A DNA stretch of 64,000 bases. It comes from Phoronis australis (lineage: Eukaryota; Phoronida; Phoronidae). The stretch lies in contig NMRA01000085.1 in NCBI GenBank assembly GCA_002633005.1, positions 537,464 to 601,463 on the forward strand, written 5' to 3'. The notes beneath the pieces are model-generated. The model had not been told where the DNA came from. It saw only the letters and a program-made list of their open reading frames with translations, and did not search any database. Numbering within the stretch: position 1 is the stretch's first letter; every line of letters starts with the position of its first letter. Below, piece by piece: positions 47,201-56,150 of the stretch. A program made the translations under genes and the position numbers.

Positions 47201-50200
47201 ATGGTGAGCGCAAAAATCTCCTATTTCTAAACTACAGAATCAAAAAAATTCAATTTTCTGGGAGATTCCGTGTCCCAAGTTCTACAGACTGTCCCAAATT
47301 GGAGGATCTTTGCCATAGGATAAACTATGTGAGAGTGAAACCTTTGGAAAACACAAGTCAATGTATAATAGGTAAGAATATTAGGAGATGGTTTGCTGAA
47401 TACACTGAAATTAAAATCATACTGATGAATACACTCTTTCACAGTGCTATGAAAGGTACCACTGTGAAGTGTTGTTTAACATAGCTTCTTCTCATTGGTT
47501 AAAGTTAATGAAACTGAAGTCATAACATTCAATCATTCTCATTGGTTGAAATCTGGGAAACCCCTTTCAGTTTACTGTTACATACCCTATGGCAACCACC
47601 TTTGAGTTGCGATTTATTAAAAACGGGCAGAGATCAGACTAAATAAAATCAAGGAAACCCGATCCAGTGGCTTAAGCCCAAACAAGCACAGTGCATAGGT
47701 ATGTGCAAATGTTGGCAATGTGATCGATAAACTTCCAACCAAGCATGCGTAATAATGCCCACAAACGGAACTCCGTGTGTCGTTCATCATGTTTCCACAC
47801 GGCCACTTTTCAGTATAGGTGGCGCTGTGTCAGAGGGAAACAGATGAAGTCCTCAACACAAAAAAATAATTCAATAATTTACTGAGAATTTCCATTGTGT
47901 TTTGAAATAATACAAGGTAGAAATTTAAAATTCACAACTAAAATGACACTACCACAAAAATCTAAGTCAGTCTCTACTACACAGCACCGAATGAGTGAAG
48001 TCAAAACTTCTGAAGTTCGCACTCACGAATCTAGTCTCAGCAACCAAAAGTATATTTCTTAAAGGAAAGAGATTGTAGAATTTGACTTTTTGCTAAATCT
48101 GTCTTTAATTAATCTTAATCTTATAGTAAAATTTAGCAAAAAAGATACATTGATAGCAAACCAACAATATCAAGATCATGAAATTTCATTTGATGTAAAT
48201 ATTCAAGATGAAATCTCAAATTCTAGCTTTCTAAACTGTCATTTTGTTCTCCCTTTATGCAACTTTGTTTTTTTGGAAAATCATAAAAATCCTGTTTTTG
48301 ATAGTTCTTCATGCAAAAGTCGAACATTTAAAAACAGTTCATAACAGCATAAAGCATAATATCTGAAAATTTCATCCGAGTCAGTTCAGCCATTTCTGAG
48401 ATACGACGTTCCGAAGTTAACCAAATATGGACGTTTTTCCTAGAGTTCTCGGTTACCTTAAAGTTGTCACTCTATGTGGTTCTAAAACACCTCATTTCTA
48501 TCTACATGCCCATACCCTAGCTTTACAGATCAATCCAAATATAGAATGATGACTTTCTAGCAATCTGAGTCAACCAAAGGCCAACCAATTCTGACTCATT
48601 CAGAAATCAGGAAATGGAAATTCCTGTCAAAGTGATCTCGTTCTACCAGGAGACAAAGGCAACATGTACTACCATGATGGGCGAACTATGAAAGAAATCA
48701 AACTACCGTACCATGGCTGCTTCGAGATAAGATATGAACAAATCTGACATTCACTGTAACTATACAACTCAGCACATTCAACTACAAGTTTCGAATCCCA
48801 AATGTAGTGGACCATACAAATCAAGATACAAATCTGTGCAATAACATACTTTGAGTATGACATCATTTTTCGTTTGTTTCATCAAGAACTTTTTTACACA
48901 GGCATAAGAAGTTGTGCAGCATTTAAATTTGGATGTCTGGGATATTTTCATCATCTTCAGATTTTTCTAAAGGCTTTATGTGTGATCTAACTGAACAGGG
49001 AACTTTAACTAAGAATTACAGAAAACAATGTCATAGAAAAACAGATAACTAGTATTCGAATTCTAAGGGTCGTATTAATGAGGCTTTATTGCCGTCATAT
49101 AGAAAAATAAGTGACCAGCAGGTGGATTTAGAAAACATTGGCTGAAAATAAAATAAGGCCAGAACTTAAACTCGCAGAGTCAAGTGCTGAACTGAAAACA
49201 ATACCAGTTGATAAATGTAATTTAGATTGTCAGCCTTCCTAAAAATTCAAGATTAAAACTATCGCAAAACATGTAGACTTACTGTCTCTCACAGTTCAAG
49301 TGAAATAAAACACGGTGTACAACAAACCACGTTGATAAAATTTTTATGAAACTGTCATATCGTAAATACTTTGATTTATGTGTAACAAAAGCATATCAGT
49401 TGAAATTTTTATGCATGTGAATACCACATTCCCTACGACAGAAAATACATTTAACAAGATGGGAATTGCAAAATTTGTGTACGTGTTCATACTAACGGGG
49501 TTTGTACGTCGAGCCTCAGAATAAGTACACTAAACTAGTGCCAAATGTGCAAAATGTCACAATTTGCTGAAGGAATAACTAAATCTACCGGGTGCTCAAA
49601 CCATTACATTGTTTTTTAAACTCAACACAAGTGAGTCAAACTAGCCACAACAAAGTTCAAAACTCGTTGCTAAGACAACCCAATCCAGGTTGCGGAAACA
49701 CTGGAATACTGTAGTTAAAACAGGTTAAACATTCAGTAAAAAATACGAGACAACATAAATTTATTTGGATTGATTTTGGCACCGATTATCCATTAAATGT
49801 CGTCCTCGGATATGTATCAAAATATTAGGACTAGTTTCACAGTTTGAAACTGATACCGATACTGTAAATTCGACACTGACAACCCTGCAACACCGATCCC
49901 AAAGATGAGAAACATCCATACCGAAGACAAAATCTGTAAAACGAGTAGCAGCTGGACTATTTTTTCATGTGATTATTCCGACGCTCATATTGACGAGAAC
50001 CAGCAACTTCACAGTAGTGACCTACTACCAGTTGTGGACATCAGTTTGGAGATGGACTTCAGCAACAGGGAAACACTCAACATACAGCTGTTTAAGTGTT
50101 GCAAGAACACAGAAGCGACTTACGTTCTAATTTCGGTAAGTTGACAGGAACGAAATGCAACTTCTTTCATTCATGGACATTTTGATTTGAGACTTCGGAT

Positions 50201-53090
50201 ATTTTGAAGAGAATCGTATGGATATCCCACTGCACAACAGTTAGTTATTTTGACAGCACATCGGTAGCAAAGAATTTAAAAAAATAAAATTATCCCACTG
50301 AATTAACTCCTCACAAGAATACGGAATTCTGACCATCAACCACCTCATCACCATCCAGCAACAACAGCAATTTCATATCATCGCCACCATATTGGATAAT
50401 GGCTACTGGTTCACAATCTGTGTTCGTAAAGCCATCTGCACAATATCAAGTGAGCAACACAATTGACTGTGATAAAGGAGACACAATCCACTGAGCTCAC
50501 CACTGAGAACTGTGGGTAAAACTTATAAACCTCAACTGAGGTGAAAATTAATGATTGACAACATTTTTAGTTCTCTGGATTCGTGGCTGCATATATCACG
50601 TCCACTGATTTTCAAAATGAGGCAGCGGTCGCAGTGCAAACATGTTGGCTGAACTCAACCATGCAAGAACTGTTGCGTGTCATATGCAACAAAAATTCGT
50701 AGAAATCGCTTTGATATTTCAATAGTTGCATTGCTGTATTTCGCAGTTAAAATACCAGTATCAGTATCAGAACCATTGCGCATACTTAAATTAGAACACA
50801 TTCCCGAAGGTAAATTTTGAAACACAGTTGGGTATAATCAAGGCTTAGCGATATATCAGCCTTAGATACGAGTGGGTGTGCAGCTTAGAGTTACACTGAC
50901 CCTATGTTGATATCAGTTTGTTGGAATTTAATGAATGGACTTTGGATACAGTGTTGACAATTGTAAACCCAACATGGAGGAAAACATTAAACAGAAGATC
51001 ATGCCCACAGTGTGGAGGTCATTCGGGTCACAGTTATTCGAGCCAGTAAACAGAACAACAGGACACAGCAGTTTTCAAAAAAGTTGAATCGGGTGAATTT
51101 TGTTTAGTTTCAACGAAGCAAATACAAATGTGAAGAAAATCTGCAATTAATTAAGAGAACTGTTTAGCAGACAATTTTCCCAAAGTTTCCAATACCCATG
51201 TAGACCTATAAATAGGTCACTTTCGGGATAAAATTTATAAATCTGTCCACCGTGAGATCCTCAACCAAACTAGATGAATTCTGGCCCATGCAAATGATGA
51301 AATTTAACATGTCTGTCTCAGTAAATGTAACTATCGCAATACGATGCGGGCAAAGTAGATCTACTTAATGGGGAGTTAAATAAGCTTATCAATAAAATCT
51401 CATGTACTGGATATAACTGTCCGTGCAAAAGACCAAGAAGCTATGTAGTAAAAGCAATCTAGACGGAGCTTTAAAATGCCGGAATGTCAAGCGATCACGT
51501 TCGTGTGAGACAAGAAGTAGGACTCCGACATAAAACACTCCCTTCATTTGCAACCAGTCAAGTGACCCCAGTGTCCATGACGACAGAAGTGCAGTACACG
51601 CCGAAAATATAATATTCTATTTCCACATCATGACAACAACGGGCAATGACTGGTCATTCCAGCGACTCTGAGCGTTCCTCGCCATGACGGGAATTCTGTT
51701 TAAGCTCTATCGCCATGGCAACCGCATAATTTTACCTATTTTAAAAAAATGATCTGTTCGTACAAGAACTTTCTTCCCATGACATACGTGCGTGGAGTGA
51801 CTTTCTTCTCGTCTTTTCTGCCTCGAGACAGGTAGCAGGTTTGTCATGGCTCGTGTGGAACAAGTTACCAGTGCCACACAGCAAAGTTGCACTAGGGAAA
51901 CGGCAACTATGGACACAACTACAGCCTCTACGTAAAGTGAGTTAGGGACCCTAATAGCTATAAGTACTCACCTTCTCAAAGCGTCCGTACAAGTCGCGCA
52001 CCTTGGTGTCAATCTCATCCCACCTTGTAATAGCCAATACCTGTAATATCTGTGCCACCTGCATCAGATTGTGCCTAGCTACATAACTGACTGGAATATC
52101 GCTAGTCAGGCCGTGTGGCTCGGGGTCACAGATGGCAGGACAGATGAAAATGGCGAAGAGGACATCGGCACACATGGCACGAGCTTCGTCCGCGTCAACC
52201 GTGCCAGCAAGTATCACAGAGTTATACATCTGGCAGACGAGCCACAGGAGGCTCTGGGGGAAGCAATGCATGCTGGTCTTGATACTGGTGATGAACCGTT
52301 GCGTCATGATCACCAGCTTGTTGATGACGAACTCACGGTATTTTGACATGTTCTCGTCGTACTCCGGTGAGCCCTCAACGCCGAACCTGCGCAGAAGCTC
52401 GTTCTTCGGGAACCGTGACAGTGCCTTGTCGGGGTCCACATCATAAAACCATTCATCCTCCATCAGGAGTTGCATGGTCGGCCGGTGCAACGCTGACGTG
52501 AGGAACAGCTCGGCGGAGAATAGACTCTCTGAGAACAGTTTGAAAGCTAGCGAAAACATGCAGGATCCACGACGTAGGAGGCGACGTGGGTTCTCCGCCG
52601 GCACAAGCTGCATCTGGATCAGAGACTGCAGCACCTCCAGCACAAACAGTTCATCCTGTTGAAGTGTACAGTGGCCATACACCGCTGATAGCATAGTCTG
52701 CACGACACGTGGCATGTCTTCATAGCCAGCCTTCTCGCCGTGGTCTAGGCAACTGGCAACTAGCCTCGGGTTATTGCGCACGGCTCTCAGCAGTTCTCCA
52801 AACCGTGACTCGTGATAGCTCAGGTGCTTGTAACCGTCCACGAACGCAACATTTTCCAGCACGTTACCCCGGGTGCAATAGGCGGCGCGTGACACATCCT
52901 TGCTGGCCAACACAAGATGGGACAAGTTCACTCTCTGCTGACGAGCGATCCACGCCTCATGGTACAATTTCTCGGCCGTTGCAGACACCTCCTGATTGAG
53001 CTTCTCGAGCTGCTCCCTTTCCGACTGTGTAAACAGTCGCTCCTCACGGAGGCGCTGAGCTAACTCCAGTAACTCTGAGCTGCCCGCCAT
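28965..53090 (-). CDS. GAPVD1: GAPVD1: RasGAP and VPS9 domain endocytic regulator (RME-6/Gapex-5)
   Basis: Nineteen coding exons were joined by GT-AG sites with agreement to vertebrate GAPVD1 from end to end, about 1,725-1,740 residues (human about 1,480). Residues 1-373 hold the RasGAP domain: NPRRLLRRGSCMFSLAFKLF with the likely arginine finger (R173/R174) and FAIFICPAICDPE (FLR-type motif). The middle is long, acidic and Ser-rich. The C-terminal VPS9 domain includes ADDFMPVMIFVLVKANPP with the conserved Asp and Pro and STIQYV with the conserved Tyr. Proteins of this family activate Rab5 on clathrin-coated and early endosomal membranes and can stimulate Ras GTPase. Phases agree everywhere except between exons 8 and 9, where a small exon seems to be missing. 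The start ATG aligns with that of human GAPVD1. A non-coding first exon probably lies at 56045-56150. Confidence 0.93.
29329..29405. repeat. Foldback MITE, copy 2
   Basis: GGGTCCTGGATTTTGAGAACCAGTTT on one side is mirrored by AAACTGGTTATCAAG and CAGAGCCCC on the other, around TGTTATTCAG. It lies just upstream of the last GAPVD1 exon, in its intron. Confidence 0.65.
29484..29597. mobile_element. MITE with AATCAGACAAAAT-type ends, copy 2
   Basis: The left end AACAAGACAAAATGACC and right end GGTATTTTGTCCGATT are inverted matches, about 114 bp, within a GAPVD1 intron. Confidence 0.6.
29961..30099 (-). CDS. GAPVD1: GAPVD1 exon 18
   Basis: Acceptor TCTCTTCACCAG; donor TACAAA then GTAAGT. Encodes ILHQHLGKLSKGISPNNKYL and CPWPSAQAEIQMLTAYK, matching human HEHIQRLSKVV and APWPSAQSEI. 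Confidence 0.9.
30680..30794 (-). CDS. GAPVD1: GAPVD1 exon 17
   Basis: Acceptor CTGACCACAG; donor GATCA then GTAAGT. Encodes EQQFDDALVAIERNVMGRIY and MYPNGDGDILRD, inside the VPS9 region. Confidence 0.9.
31115..31181 (-). CDS. GAPVD1: GAPVD1 exon 16
   Basis: Acceptor CCTGTATCTTCAG; donor GGAGAG then GTAATA. The short exon encodes TDLVEEFLEYLAKEMDTDPV (human VEDFLQFLYGAMAQD). Confidence 0.88.
32165..32288 (-). CDS. GAPVD1: GAPVD1 exon 15
   Basis: Acceptor TTTGTCTTGCAG; donor GAGAAG then GTAGGT. Encodes KYFVSVLVRHFLEKKERQIC and EEFQKLTVSDEK. Confidence 0.9.
32705..32839 (-). CDS. GAPVD1: GAPVD1 exon 14
   Basis: Acceptor CCGTTCTACAG; donor AGGAG then GTAAGG. Encodes RRPYIAYLTRSRQGLLSTKA and ERLLRRIR, the helical bundle before the VPS9 core. 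Confidence 0.9.
33297..33438 (-). CDS. GAPVD1: GAPVD1 exon 13
   Basis: Acceptor TTCTGGTCCAG; donor CCTGG then GTAAGC. Encodes LAFLKIQLAEAINLQDKNLI and LHETIRCLRQFD, almost identical to human GAPVD1. Confidence 0.9.
34209..34490 (-). CDS. GAPVD1: GAPVD1 exon 12
   Basis: Acceptor CTTTTCATTCAG; donor TTGCTAG then GTGAGG. Encodes VETTDDILAKYRKKSN (human AEDILDKYRN) and FLDAKRKLRLVLGTADF (human YRDAKKKLRLALCSAD). Confidence 0.88.
35129..35257 (-). CDS. GAPVD1: GAPVD1 exon 11
   Basis: Acceptor TTGCTGTTACAG; donor GATGG then GTAAAC. Encodes ELSKTTSLPMDAERDLTRRT and ISDDPTTLPP. Phases agree on both sides. Confidence 0.75.
35467..35614 (-). CDS. GAPVD1: GAPVD1 exon 10
   Basis: Acceptor TTTTGTTCGTCAG; donor CACCACT then GTACGT. 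Encodes a basic stretch (KKKSGIFRNLIKFKGPKRKH), like the FRKKEKQEK part of the human protein. Confidence 0.78.
36185..37491 (-). CDS. GAPVD1: GAPVD1 exon 9 (long, disordered)
   Basis: Acceptor CATATTACAG; donor GACAAG then GTAACT. The 1307 bases encode 435 residues, Ser/Asp-rich and mostly disordered, much longer than the matching human region. It holds two SLFDPLH/HLFDPLH motifs, like the MFDPLSS of human GAPVD1. It requires phase 1 from the exon before. Confidence 0.82.
37547..37589 (-). CDS. GAPVD1: Candidate GAPVD1 microexon between exons 8 and 9
   Basis: Acceptor GTTCTTTCCAG is followed by an open stretch encoding KSPYGLFPSGGFWS. A GT at 37546-37545 gives 43 bases, which would carry phase 0 to phase 1 and repair the frame between exons 8 and 9. 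A stronger donor (GTAAGT) two bases further gives 45 bases and would not. It is offered only as a candidate. Confidence 0.25.
38590..38772 (-). CDS. GAPVD1: GAPVD1 exon 8
   Basis: Acceptor AATTTTAG; strong donor CAAAAT then GTGAGT. It repeats the exon 7 motif as ESAWSTDVLASDTSE. It ends in phase 0, which does not fit exon 9. Confidence 0.82.
38985..39119. mobile_element. MITE with AATCAGACAAAAT-type ends, copy 3
   Basis: The left end AATCAGACAAAATGGCC and right end CGCTATTTTGTCTGATT are inverted matches, about 135 bp, non-coding, in a GAPVD1 intron. The TIR sequence is the clearest of the three copies. Confidence 0.65.
39768..39910 (-). CDS. GAPVD1: GAPVD1 exon 7
   Basis: Acceptor CGGTTGCAG; donor AGAGAG then GTACGT. 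Encodes the conserved VSDTWSTDVLASDSEPPD motif and an acidic helix (LERLEEVIED). Confidence 0.88.
40378..40581 (-). CDS. GAPVD1: GAPVD1 exon 6
   Basis: Acceptor TTTCTGACAG; donor TGGAAC then GTAAGT. Encodes a Ser/Arg-rich segment with RGTPNISGRDTPSS and the conserved FGKFDIRSEME. Confidence 0.85.
40851..41061 (-). CDS. GAPVD1: GAPVD1 exon 5
   Basis: Acceptor CGTTTTTCAG; donor AACGAG then GTATGA. Encodes VLNLEQQDRGQRSVPNEIIE, TRFSVSHD and an acidic SVNLEDDDESLSGEE stretch matching human sequence. Confidence 0.85.
41655..41778. repeat. Tandem duplication, 2 x 62 bp
   Basis: The unit GGCCCAGAATACACAGTCAC and onward to TTCTAATGTA occurs twice in direct succession, with one visible substitution (CTCAATGC to CTCCATGC). 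It lies in a GAPVD1 intron and looks recent. Confidence 0.9.
42555..42700 (-). CDS. GAPVD1: GAPVD1 exon 4
   Basis: Acceptor CCCCCTTCAG; donor GAGAAG then GTATGA. Encodes VKKKSMVSPEEVIQAQLDVG and EDVLVIAIETVG, which matches the PEEVLVISLGTG region of human GAPVD1. Confidence 0.85.
43285..43462 (-). CDS. GAPVD1: GAPVD1 exon 3
   Basis: Acceptor CTTCCAACAG; donor GGAAAG then GTAAGT. Encodes VAFFRHVMSILPDGHSDKKL, then LMADLPAVP and a Thr/Pro-rich stretch. Ends in phase 1. Confidence 0.85.
44154..44282 (-). CDS. GAPVD1: GAPVD1 exon 2
   Basis: Acceptor ATGTCTGCAG; donor ATCTTTG then GTGAGA. Encodes HCMSSLLDTMLQNASEKIPR to ITPSELSSL, matching human sequence right after the RasGAP core (SCVAAFLD ... 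ITYSQLITL). A 7.7-kb intron precedes it. Confidence 0.85.
45314..45338. repeat. Palindrome beside poly-T and gap
   Basis: ACTTGGCGGAA and TTCCGCCAAGT are perfect inverted 11-mers separated by TTC. A run of 25 T (45351-45375) and the large N gap follow at once. Confidence 0.75.
45376..45871. other. Assembly gap (496 N)
   Basis: The gap lies in the large GAPVD1 intron between exon 2 and the first coding exon, so it should not hide known coding sequence of the gene. Long frames that cross it are artefacts. Confidence 0.97.
48340..48450 (+). repeat. Dispersed ~110-130 bp repeat, copy 2
   Basis: CAGCATAAAGCATAATATCTG, AAATTTCATCCGAGTC, TTCTGAGATACGACGTTCCG and ATGGACGTTTTTCCTAG align with 60655-60775 and with the minus strand of 22162-22290. 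It lies in a GAPVD1 intron. AT-rich sequence upstream (48130-48300) also resembles 60480-60640. Confidence 0.65.
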
Positions 53091-53144
53091 GACAGAACAG
53101 CAGCTGATCAGCGTTGAGTCAATTTCAAAATCATCACTCTTGAC
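51972..53144 (-). CDS. GAPVD1: GAPVD1 first coding exon (RasGAP domain)
   Basis: Acceptor TTTTTCTTTTAG precedes 53144; 53091-53144 is 5' UTR and the ATG is at 53090. The donor is GAGAAG then GTGAGT. It encodes 373 residues, nearly the whole RasGAP domain, in one exon (phase 0). Confidence 0.9.
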
Positions 53145-53517
53145 CTAAAAGAAAAAGACAAAATGCTTTGAAGGGAAGTTGAACATACCATGACATGTTT
53201 GTCAGTTTTGGTTCATTGGAGTAAGGTCATGATTTGCATAATTTCGGCTACATTGTGATTCGCTAGGCTTCTACCTACAACCTAATGAATACTAGTATTT
53301 ACCGACCAGTTATGTTTCACGTGACCATTCACGAACACCACAGGTACTCTCATCAAATAAAGAAGGTATACAAGAGCAATTAAATATGGCCGTCGAGCAG
53401 GCGAGTTTTTGCCGATTAATTAGTGGGACAGTTAGAAATACATTTCAAATCGGTAATTACAGGTATCAATGTTCGTTTAGTGAAGAGACAACAATTTGAA
53501 CCATCTGATACAGGTAG

Positions 53518-53883
53518 TATGACTCAAATTCCATAGTTCCGCTCATCAATTAATGATGGGCGCTCTAATGTGCATGCTCAAAATAGTCTCGCACCAAGTG
53601 AAAACAACAACATCCATTCAGGGCGCAGTTGCCGCCAGGTTGAAAGTTATGATCCGTTCATTTGGCGGAGGCGTGATTCGCCAAGGTGAAGTAATAAAAA
53701 CCCAGTGTTTATTAGAATTATAATAAATGGGTCCATGATGAAAATGGCTGCAGGGAACCAGTTTTCACTACGTAACGGCAATGTCTGTTATTCAGCGTAA
53801 ACTGGTTCCCCAGGGCCATTTTTAAGACAGACCCATTTACTCCACCCTTACCTAGTGTTTTATTGCTCAAGGTTGGTTAGGCA
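53518..53883 (+). repeat. Long direct repeat, copy 1
   Basis: It runs from TATGACTCAAATTCCATAG to CAAGGTTGGTTAGGCA and is about 93-95% identical to 54345-54698. It contains a foldback MITE. It lies in the 5' UTR intron of GAPVD1. Confidence 0.9.
53724..53839. repeat. Foldback MITE, copy 3
   Basis: Arms AAATGGGTCC...AAAATGGC...CAGGGAACCAGTTTT and AAACTGGTTCCCCAGGGCC...GACCCATTT pair over about 44 bases around TCTGTTATTCAGCG. The ends beyond the arms are the surrounding direct repeat. Confidence 0.75.
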
Positions 53884-53924
53884 GGGCTCGACATAACGAG
53901 CTGCAGGTCGCATTTGCGACCTGA

Positions 53925-54020
53925 AATTTGGAAATGCGAGCTGAGATTTTTGTCAGCTCGTATAAAGTCGCAAAATGCGACCTGGAATTTCCAACGAATG
54001 CGAGCTGAGTTTTTACACTT
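53925..54020. repeat. Imperfect tandem units with GCGACCTG / GCGAGCTGAG
   Basis: GCATTTGCGACCTGAAATTT and ATGCGAGCTGAG recur as AAAATGCGACCTGGAATTT and ATGCGAGCTGAG. A perfect palindrome CAGGTCGCA-TT-TGCGACCTG lies at the start. No coding role is apparent. Confidence 0.55.
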
Positions 54021-54344
54021 CTCAACAGATACCCGGCAAATACGAATCAGCTCTTGTTAATCCGACCGTTATTTGGTTGTTGCCAAATACAAGTTCAAAA
54101 GAACACTAACCGAGAACAGTCCTCCCGATGACTTGTAAGCAAGTCGCGTGAACATGGGATATGCAGAATCGATCTTTGACGCGTTTCATTGGCTAACACT
54201 TTCGGCCACTTTTGTAAATTCCCGGATTCGCCGAAGAAAGTTTCGGGCCACTGCTTAACACGTGATAAAACTTCACAAAACAACGGTGTTTCTATTAATT
54301 CTTAAGCGATCAACTTACCAAACATTGTGGTGGACAAAAATNAT

Positions 54345-54698
54345 ATGACTCAAATTCCACAGTTCCACTCATCAATTAATGATGGGCGCTCTAATGCGCA
54401 TGCTCAAAATAGTCTTGCACCAAGTGAAAACAACAAAATGCATTAAGGGCACATTTGCCGCCTGGTTGAAAGTTATGTTCCGTTCATTTGGTGGAGGCGT
54501 GATTCGCCAAGGTGCAGTAATAAAAACCCAGTGTTTATTAAAAGTGGAATAAATAGGTCCATGATGAAAATGGCTGCAGGGAACCAGTTTTCACTAAGCA
54601 ACGGCAATGTCTGTTATTCAGCGTAAACTGGTTCCCCAGGGCCATTTTTAAGACAGACCCATTTACTCTACCCTTACCTGCTCAAGGTTGATTAGGCA
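54345..54698 (+). repeat. Long direct repeat, copy 2
   Basis: It starts three bases after the single N at 54342 and differs from copy 1 by point changes and the loss of AGTGTTTTAT near its end. The N at the repeat edge suggests an assembly join. Confidence 0.9.
54549..54665. repeat. Foldback MITE, copy 4
   Basis: It is the same element as copy 3, carried along in the second long direct repeat, with AAATAGGTCC in the left arm. Confidence 0.75.
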
Positions 54699-56044
54699 AC
54701 ACGTAGCCCCTCGATTGGCCAGTTAGGGCTACAATACTTCCCATTGCTTTCTGTACGAATTTCATCCCATGTATTTTAAACGGGCGGTAGGCCAAATCTG
54801 GTCACTGATTGAGAGTTTCACCTTGTCAAAAATACATTCTACACTTAATACTAAGACTTAAAAAAGCGCTTATTTTCTTCAGTGGTCCTTTCTACTTCTA
54901 CACATGTCTTCGATGAAGTACGGTATAGCTACGACAATTAAGGTAACTTTGGCAAAGAATTCCAACTCCACTTTTTGGTGACAGTTTATTTTTTCACCAC
55001 AGGCAGTAACCACAAAATATTTCAACTGAGTTAGTGAGTTAGATTAAGGCTAGCGCGAGACTAAGCGAAGCACGTGACACTGGCGCGTGACACTTGTAAA
55101 ATACCATGGGAAGGTATCAGGTGAAATTTGTAAGATTTGTGTCCCTTGGATTTTTTATCCGAGAACATGCGTGATTTCACGTAACTTCCTCAAAATGGCA
55201 CTAGGTAAGAGAAACTAGAATAAACCGCGAAAGATTTTCGTGAATATGTTGAAGTTATGCTGACTAAATTGTATCCAGAGTCGTGGTATGTGTTAATTAT
55301 AACTCCATGATCTTATATCTATGGTTCATTTGATTTCATTTGCTGTATTTTGAAATGCGTAACTTTTTATGGGGATGTACTATCGCCCCTGTATGCCTGC
55401 CGCATCCAGGGCGATGTAATTGCCTAAAGGTTGGCCTTGCAGCATTGAAAACACACTCTGAAATGAAGGCAACCTCAAATCCTTTTTTAAACACAAAGCA
55501 TATGAAGACAAATGAAAACACAGAAGATGTATTAATACTTCCTTGTTGTGATGCACCCTTGTTCCATGAACATGAGTCCAAATTATCACTTTTGTGACCC
55601 TCACCAGGAGTGCCACTTACGTTGTTATTTTGATTTGATGCACAATACGTCAAGGATGCGCATTGGAGCGCAATCTGCAATACTCATCCTTAATCGGTGA
55701 GTGAGTTTTGGAATTTGAGGCATATTGCCTGCATCAGATGATTCCATTTGTCTCAGTGGTTGTACCTTCAGTTCACTCAACAAACATTAAGTTAACAATC
55801 AATACCCGTAATTACTAATTTGAATTGTATTTTTATCTGTCTCCTTAATTTTAATTTTAAATAGTAGCTCACTTGATTGACGGCTATACTGGATCACTCT
55901 CGTATCTCTTCTATTTATTATAGTGTCATATGAGCAGATGATTAAAGGTGACTGACTGCCTGTGCACACACCGACAGACACTGACACTAGAACTGACACT
56001 AGTCACAAGCCTCAGACACTGACAGGTAAGTATAGTCCGATTAC

Positions 56045-56150
56045 CTCTCGTCGTCAGTCTCCAAAGGTCGTCCGCCATCTTGTTTCGCGTGCAGCGCTGC
56101 CACGCGGGACTTAGCGTTCCAATTTGGAACGCTCGTCTGCACGTTAGGTA
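56045..56150 (-). promoter_or_regulatory. GAPVD1: Probable GAPVD1 promoter and non-coding first exon
   Basis: On the minus strand a GC-rich stretch contains AAACAAGATGGCGGACG, like the YY1-type element common at animal promoters, and ends at GACGAGAG then GTAATC, a usable donor. It sits 2.9 kb upstream of the acceptor at 53145. Joined to that exon, the ATG at 56078 would give a 14-codon upstream ORF ending in TGA before the main start. The transcription start is not defined; the left limit is the donor and the right limit is a guess. Confidence 0.5.
56113..56133. promoter_or_regulatory. Perfect palindrome in the GAPVD1 promoter region
   Basis: AGCGTTCCAA and TTGGAACGCT are perfect inverted 10-mers around a single T. 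It could bind a dimeric factor; which one is unknown. Confidence 0.55.

Noticed and set aside
49905-50144. 79-codon plus strand frame in the large GAPVD1 intron
   Set aside because: No similarity, no start context of note, antisense to the gene.
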